Of a DNA stretch of 64,000 bases, positions 59,497 through 64,000 are shown in pieces. The stretch is taken from NCBI RefSeq assembly GCF_001593285.1, contig NZ_CP012529.1:2170001-2234000 (forward strand), in the 5' to 3' direction. The DNA is from Psychrobacter sp. P2G3 (GTDB taxonomy: Bacteria; Pseudomonadota; Gammaproteobacteria; Pseudomonadales; Moraxellaceae). A program made the position numbers and the translations under genes. A model generated the notes under the pieces. That model saw only the letters and a program-made list of their open reading frames with translations. It made no database searches and was not told the origin of the DNA. Positions within the stretch are counted from its first letter, which is position 1; every line of letters begins with the position of its first letter.

Positions 59497-60291
59497 ATGA
59501 TGCAAGCCACAGATTTACGGTTAACCTTTAACCCGGGCACGCCTATCGAAAACCCTGCCCTCCGTGGTATTAATTTAAATATCGCTGATGGCGAATTTGT
59601 CACTGTGATTGGTACTAATGGCGCAGGTAAATCGACTTTTCTAAACGCAGTAAGTGGTACCACGCGTGTCGATAGTGGCTCAATCTTACTAAACGGCATC
59701 GATGTCACCAAAAAAACAGCGCATCAACGCGCTCATTGGGTCGCCCGTGTGTTTCAAGACCCGATGGCTGGGACTTGTGAAGCATTAACTATCGAAGAAA
59801 ATATGGCATTGGCCTACAAACGTGGCGGCAAACGAGGTCTAAGCTTTGCACTAAACCAGAATAACCGTGATTTATTCCGAGAAAAACTGTCAGTCCTAAA
59901 ATTAGGTTTAGAAAATCGTTTGACCGACCGTATGGGGTTATTATCTGGCGGGCAACGTCAAGCTGTGAGCCTACTAATGGCATCATTACAACCCTCTAAG
60001 ATTCTATTGCTTGATGAACATACTGCTGCTCTTGACCCTAAAACTGCTGCTTTCGTTTTAGAATTGACAGATAAGATTGTCACTGATAATGAGCTAACTA
60101 CCATGATGGTCACGCACTCAATGCAACAAGCATTAGCACATGGCACGCGTACAGTGATGTTGCATCAAGGCCAAGTGGTATTAGATGTCGCTGGTGACAT
60201 ACGTAAAGATATGACTGTACATGACTTACTTGATATGTTTGAGCAAACTCGCGGTGAGAAGGTTGAAGATGATAGCTTGATTTTGAGTTAA
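59497..60291 (+). CDS. ABC transporter ATP-binding protein
   Basis: 264-residue cytoplasmic ATPase of the importer. Walker A GTNGAGKST (39-47), signature LSGGQRQAVSL, Walker B ILLLDEHTAALDP (His follows the catalytic Glu, as in several TrpZ-like ATPases), H-loop VTHSMQQAL. AAGGAA precedes the ATG. With the permease and two binding proteins it forms one import system. Confidence 0.95.
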   Translation: MMQATDLRLTFNPGTPIENPALRGINLNIADGEFVTVIGTNGAGKSTFLNAVSGTTRVDSGSILLNGIDVTKKTAHQRAHWVARVFQDPMAGTCEALTIEENMALAYKRGGKRGLSFALNQNNRDLFREKLSVLKLGLENRLTDRMGLLSGGQRQAVSLLMASLQPSKILLLDEHTAALDPKTAAFVLELTDKIVTDNELTTMMVTHSMQQALAHGTRTVMLHQGQVVLDVAGDIRKDMTVHDLLDMFEQTRGEKVEDDSLILS

Positions 60292-60346
60292 CTAGTCTAC
60301 CGGCTGCTATGTCCGCAAGAAATGTATTAGTTGACAATAAAATTAT

Positions 60347-60384
60347 AAACCTTCAAGGAAACACTCTTTTCTTGAAGGTTTTTT
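60347..60384 (+). terminator. terminator of the ABC importer genes
   Basis: AACCTTCAAG/CTTGAAGGTT stem followed by TTTTTT, about 60 bases after the ATPase stop. Confidence 0.9.
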
Positions 60385-60479
60385 GTTATCTATAGTTAAT
60401 GATCCTACAAACTTTTCGCTAGCCATTATATAGTTGTTATATAAAGCTTATTTGCTGCCATTTACCTTTGAGGTCTGCT

Positions 60480-62852
60480 ATGCGCAAAATTCCTGTTTAT
60501 TCCCACCCTGCTGCCGGTTGGCCTGCGCTGATATCCTCTACTCGTAAAATGATGGATTATCAGACTTTCTTGCGTGGTAGTTTAAGTGTGCTAAAAAGCA
60601 ATCAGCCTAAAGGCGGATTCGATTGTCCGGGCTGCGCTTGGCCAGATCATAAATCACATAAAATGATTGATGTCTGCGAAAATGGTATCAAAGTCATCGC
60701 CAGTGAGACTATGTCAAAAAAGGCAGATGCACAATTCTTTGCACGGCACACCGTAACCGAGCTACAAGGATGGTCGGGCTACGAGCTTGAGCATAGTGGC
60801 CGTTTATCAGAGCCCGTATATTATGATGCGACTCAAGACCGCTATGTACCGATTTCTTGGGAAGCTGCTTACAAACGTATTGCAGAACAGTTAGGACAGC
60901 TTGATTCGCCAGACGAGGCGCTATTTTATACCTCGGGCCGTGTAACTAATGAGCCAGCCTTTATGTATCAATTGTTTGTGCGCTGTTTTGGTACCAATAA
61001 TTTACCAGATTGCTCAAACATGTGTCACGAGCCAACCTCAGTGATGCTCGGTAAACAGCTGGGCGTCGGCAAAGCGACGGTGATGTTAGAAGATTTTGAG
61101 CAAGCCAAACTGATATTAATGTTTGGGCAAAATCCTGCGACTAACCACCCACGCATGCTTGAAATGCTCGCCCATGCTCATGAGCAAGGCTGTCGAATCA
61201 TCTCGATAAACCCTATGCGTGAACAAGGCTTAAGTAAATTTAGAAATCCGCAAAAGCCCACGCATATGGCGGCAGGTCAAAGTGATGATATGGTCGACGA
61301 TGTCATTCAAATTCAAATCGGTGGCGATACTGCGCTGTTGACTGGTATTGCAAAATGGCTGATTGAGAACGATAAAATTAATAACGATTTTATTGCGACG
61401 CATACGTCAGGTTTTGAGCCATTAAAACAGTGGCTGACAGAACAGTCATGGGTGGATATCGAGCTTGGTTGCGGTATTGCTCAAACAGAAATTATCAATA
61501 TCGCAAAGCTGGTTGCCAACAGTCCTGCGACGATTTGTACTTGGGGTATGGGCATCACCCAGCATGTGCAAGGTGATGACAATGTGGCGATGATTACTAA
61601 CCTGTTACTATTGATGGGTATGATTGGGATTGATGGTGCAGGCGCTTCCCCAGTGCGTGGACATTCCAATGTGCAGGGCGATCACACCATGGGCATTCAT
61701 GAACGTCCCGGACAGGCTTTGCTTGATAGCCTTAAGCGCGTTTTTGAGCGTCCAATGCCGCAAGAGGACGGTTTTGATGTGGTGGCTGGCGCCAAAGCAT
61801 TAATTGCTGGTAAGCTCAAAGTCTTTATGAGTATGGGCGGTAATTATGCCGTTGCCGCGCCTGATAGCAGTGCCATTCAACAAGCCTTGACCACGACTCA
61901 GCTCAATGTTTTCGTAGGAACTAAGCTGAATGAGACCATGCTGTATCCGGGCGCAAATAACCTCATCTTACCTTGCTTAGGTCGTACTGAACGCATAATT
62001 ACCGCTAAAGGTGAGCAGTTTGCCACTATCGAAGACTCTATGTGTCAGATTGTACCTACTCAGGGCAACCTTAAACCTGTTAGCAATACGTTAAAGTCGG
62101 AAGCGCAGATTGTGGCAGACATTGCTACTCACGTGCTTGGTGCTGACTCATCTATCCCTTGGCAAGCAATGAGTGAAGACTTTGACATCATTCGTGACTA
62201 TGTTGCACAAGCGATTGATGGTTTTGAGAACTTTAACGAGCGTATTCGTGCGGCTGAGCGTGGCTTTCATTTATATCATCCAGCGCGCCATCGCGTGTGG
62301 AATACCGACAGTGGCAAAGCACAGTTTGAAGTACCGAAATATCCGATTACTTATGTCGCAGCACAGATGGCAGAGACAACCTCAGCCCTTATAGACAATG
62401 CGAGAGAAGATAACAATATCGATAGCACGCAAGATAATGAGCAAAAAATCTGGCAATTGACCAGTGTCCGTAGCCATGACCAATTCAATACTATGATATT
62501 TGGTTATCAAGACCGCTATCGCCAAACCAATCGCCGTGATGTGCTATTTATGCATCCTGATGAGATGAGCCGTTTAGGTTGGCAAGAAGGTGACCATGTT
62601 GTGGTATCGCGTCAAGCCAGCTCAAATAGCTCAAACATTACAGACGGCACAGATAAACCACGTACATTAGGGCCTTTAGTATTGACTGAGATGGATATCG
62701 CATCCAACGCCGTCGCAACTTACTACCCTGAGTGTAATGATTTATTTGATTTAGACACGCATGCGCCAGACTCCCACATACCAGCTTATAAATCAACGAC
62801 CGTTGTTCTGCAACGTGTTGATGCAAACGCTGGCATAGCCGACCCTGCATAG
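60480..62852 (+). CDS. FdhF/YdeP family molybdopterin oxidoreductase
   Basis: 790 residues from ATG 60480 (GAGG about seven bases upstream; the in-frame TTG at 60468 is upstream of that). Related to formate-dehydrogenase H but of the YdeP subgroup: the N-terminus has FDCPGCAWPD instead of a full four-Cys [4Fe-4S] motif, and no selenocysteine UGA interrupts the frame. Molybdopterin-domain features: DEALFYTSGRVTNEPAF, SNMCHEP, LMFGQNPATNHPR, GMGITQHVQG and a C-terminal molydopterin-dinucleotide-binding domain (SVRSHDQFNTMIFGYQDRYR). Such enzymes are linked to acid resistance or unknown substrates in other bacteria; the reaction here is unknown. fdhD follows directly. Confidence 0.93.
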   Translation: MRKIPVYSHPAAGWPALISSTRKMMDYQTFLRGSLSVLKSNQPKGGFDCPGCAWPDHKSHKMIDVCENGIKVIASETMSKKADAQFFARHTVTELQGWSGYELEHSGRLSEPVYYDATQDRYVPISWEAAYKRIAEQLGQLDSPDEALFYTSGRVTNEPAFMYQLFVRCFGTNNLPDCSNMCHEPTSVMLGKQLGVGKATVMLEDFEQAKLILMFGQNPATNHPRMLEMLAHAHEQGCRIISINPMREQGLSKFRNPQKPTHMAAGQSDDMVDDVIQIQIGGDTALLTGIAKWLIENDKINNDFIATHTSGFEPLKQWLTEQSWVDIELGCGIAQTEIINIAKLVANSPATICTWGMGITQHVQGDDNVAMITNLLLLMGMIGIDGAGASPVRGHSNVQGDHTMGIHERPGQALLDSLKRVFERPMPQEDGFDVVAGAKALIAGKLKVFMSMGGNYAVAAPDSSAIQQALTTTQLNVFVGTKLNETMLYPGANNLILPCLGRTERIITAKGEQFATIEDSMCQIVPTQGNLKPVSNTLKSEAQIVADIATHVLGADSSIPWQAMSEDFDIIRDYVAQAIDGFENFNERIRAAERGFHLYHPARHRVWNTDSGKAQFEVPKYPITYVAAQMAETTSALIDNAREDNNIDSTQDNEQKIWQLTSVRSHDQFNTMIFGYQDRYRQTNRRDVLFMHPDEMSRLGWQEGDHVVVSRQASSNSSNITDGTDKPRTLGPLVLTEMDIASNAVATYYPECNDLFDLDTHAPDSHIPAYKSTTVVLQRVDANAGIADPA

Positions 62853-62909
62853 TAAGCGTGAGATAATGATTGAGTTATGAATATATTTAAAAGGAAAACG
62901 GTAATAACT

Positions 62910-62945
62910 ATGTCAATGCCCATAAGATATAACGAGCCATCATGA
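62910..62945 (+). CDS. possible 11-codon leader peptide before fdhD
   Basis: ATG at 62910 preceded by AAGGAAAA eleven bases upstream; it would encode MSMPIRYNEPS, and its TGA overlaps the fdhD ATG as ATGA. The arrangement fits translational coupling of fdhD, whose own ribosome site is poor. Too short to be certain. Confidence 0.35.
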   Translation: MSMPIRYNEPS

Positions 62946-64000
62946 TAGCTGAAAGCAATGCTGAAACTGACGCGAAATATAGCGATCAATTCTTAGTAAA
63001 GAATAAATTGGCAAATAAAATTTCAGAAACTATAGAATTATCTGCGATACCACTTGCGCGTAATCATTTAGCGCAAAAGCATTATTATCCGTCAGATAAG
63101 TATGGTCATCATAGTATTGCTGGGACCAGTGTTGCTCAGACTAGTACTGATCAAATCAGAGTTGACTCACAGTCAGCTAGCTTAGCAGTGGAAGCTGCGG
63201 TTGCTATCGTTATTAACGGTATTCACTATGCGGTATTGATGGCAAGTCCTCACCAGCTAGAATATTTAGCTGTTGGATTCTTATTTAGTGAAGGCTTAAT
63301 TCAGCACAGTCATGAGCTGCTTGATTGGGAAGTTACCCAGCTTACAGATATCGCAAGTTATCAAAAGTTTACGCAAGATTCGTTTGGGCAGGATTCGCAT
63401 GTAAAAAACCCTATGAATGAAAGTCTTGAATTTGAAGCATTTGAGCAAAGCTTAACATCACTGCAAGATTACGATATTTATGTGGTAGAGCTAGTGCTAA
63501 ACCAACGCTGTCATCAGCGTATCCAAGCACAAAAGCGGCAGCTCGCAGGGCGTACAGGTTGCGGTATGTGTGGTATCACTGGACTAACGCAGGCACTGCC
63601 CGACTTGAGTGCTTATCGTCAAGACATGCAACAGGTCAAAGCAAATACTCCAAGCCTTGGCTATCTATTAGAAATACGGCAACAAGTCGATACCATGCAA
63701 CATACACATCAGTTGACAGGTGCCGTACATGCCGCCGCAACGATGTATAACCAACAATTATATTTGTTTGAAGATGTAGGACGTCACAACGCGCTCGATA
63801 AACTTATCGGCTGGCAACTGCGCAACAAGACGGAGGTTGAATGCGTCCTTATGACTTCACGCTTATCAATCGAGCTGGTGCAGAAATCCATTCGTGGTCG
63901 TATACCTTGGTTAGTTGGTATGTCCGCCCCTACCAGTACCGCCGTTCGTGTCGCCGAGCGTTATAGCTTGGGCTTGGCTGGATTCTTACGTGATAACAGA
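62942..64000 (+). CDS. fdhD: FdhD sulfurtransferase, 3' end outside window
   Basis: Open from ATG 62942 to the right edge (353 codons, C-terminus missing). FdhD transfers sulfur from IscS-type desulfurase to the molybdenum cofactor of formate-dehydrogenase-like enzymes. Diagnostic features: VAIVINGIHYAVLMASP, LAVGFLFSEGLI, the catalytic pair C207-G-M-C210 in GRTGCGMCG, LFEDVGRHNALDKLIG, and SAPTSTAVRVAERYSL. It has about 80 extra N-terminal residues compared with E. coli FdhD, low in conserved features. Adjacent to the YdeP-type oxidoreductase, so that enzyme is the likely client (inference). Confidence 0.95.
   Translation, partial: MIAESNAETDAKYSDQFLVKNKLANKISETIELSAIPLARNHLAQKHYYPSDKYGHHSIAGTSVAQTSTDQIRVDSQSASLAVEAAVAIVINGIHYAVLMASPHQLEYLAVGFLFSEGLIQHSHELLDWEVTQLTDIASYQKFTQDSFGQDSHVKNPMNESLEFEAFEQSLTSLQDYDIYVVELVLNQRCHQRIQAQKRQLAGRTGCGMCGITGLTQALPDLSAYRQDMQQVKANTPSLGYLLEIRQQVDTMQHTHQLTGAVHAAATMYNQQLYLFEDVGRHNALDKLIGWQLRNKTEVECVLMTSRLSIELVQKSIRGRIPWLVGMSAPTSTAVRVAERYSLGLAGFLRDNR

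Noticed and set aside
60480..62852. Selenocysteine-containing formate dehydrogenase
   Set aside because: There is no in-frame UGA and the N-terminus has the YdeP-type FDCPGC motif, so it is not a classical formate dehydrogenase H.

Overview
The window looks like ordinary chromosome from a Psychrobacter-like member of the Moraxellaceae (Gammaproteobacteria). Base composition is moderately AT-rich, intergenic spacers are long and very AT-rich, and the house-keeping proteins (MetG, Dcd, SspA/SspB, SlyX, Uup, PetABC, LeuBCD, DinB with a C-terminal clamp motif) are gammaproteobacterial. The genus is my inference from overall gene content and style; no 16S gene is present. I see no prophage, CRISPR array, complete insertion sequence or plasmid-type gene.

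Layout. 1-3.3 kb: an unrecognised gene running off the left edge, a cardiolipin synthase, and a tRNA-Val/tRNA-Asp unit with a perfect consensus promoter, a structured leader and a terminator. 3.6-11.5 kb: two lipoprotein or membrane genes (YceK-like, DedA), an orphan TRAP binding protein, an iron alcohol dehydrogenase with an SMP-30 lactonase, a lytic transglycosylase and a small orphan gene. 12-14.5 kb: dinB and queA. 14.7-28.7 kb: a region related to the Pseudomonas leuCDB-fimV-truA neighbourhood, but rearranged. fimV is split into two genes, an asparaginase gene sits between fimV and truA, a 174-bp MITE-like element follows truA, then infA, an L,D-transpeptidase with a hexanucleotide microsatellite, and leuB/lipoprotein/leuD/leuC facing back with a divergent LysR gene. 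29.4-35.1 kb: putP, two tandem FadL-type outer-membrane proteins, slyX. 35.4-41.8 kb: uup, then petABC-sspAB in the usual order. 41.9-55.5 kb: dcd, two less-known genes, mrp, mgtE, a ketone-body/short-chain acid block (bdhA, both CoA-transferase subunits, atoE, divergent GntP permease), and metG. 55.8-60.3 kb: an ABC importer with two tandem binding lipoproteins, a permease and an ATPase. 60.5-64 kb: a YdeP/FdhF-type molybdopterin oxidoreductase and fdhD, cut by the right edge.

How the genes fit together. PetA, PetB and PetC form the complete cytochrome bc1 complex. SspA/SspB link stringent control to ClpXP proteolysis. BdhA, the CoA transferase, AtoE and the GntP permease make a plausible import-and-activation route for 3-hydroxybutyrate and acetoacetate. 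LeuC, LeuD and LeuB are three steps of leucine synthesis. FdhD probably activates the cofactor of the adjacent oxidoreductase.

I found no clearly new multi-gene system. The observations most worth a second look are the two-gene FimV with a repeated acidic/hydrophobic motif, the FadL tandem pair with a strongly diverged helical insert, the MITE-like element with a related single end 10 kb away, the tRNA leader with four mutually complementary 9-mers, the evenly spaced sites upstream of dinB, and the metabolic block lying between mrp and metG.
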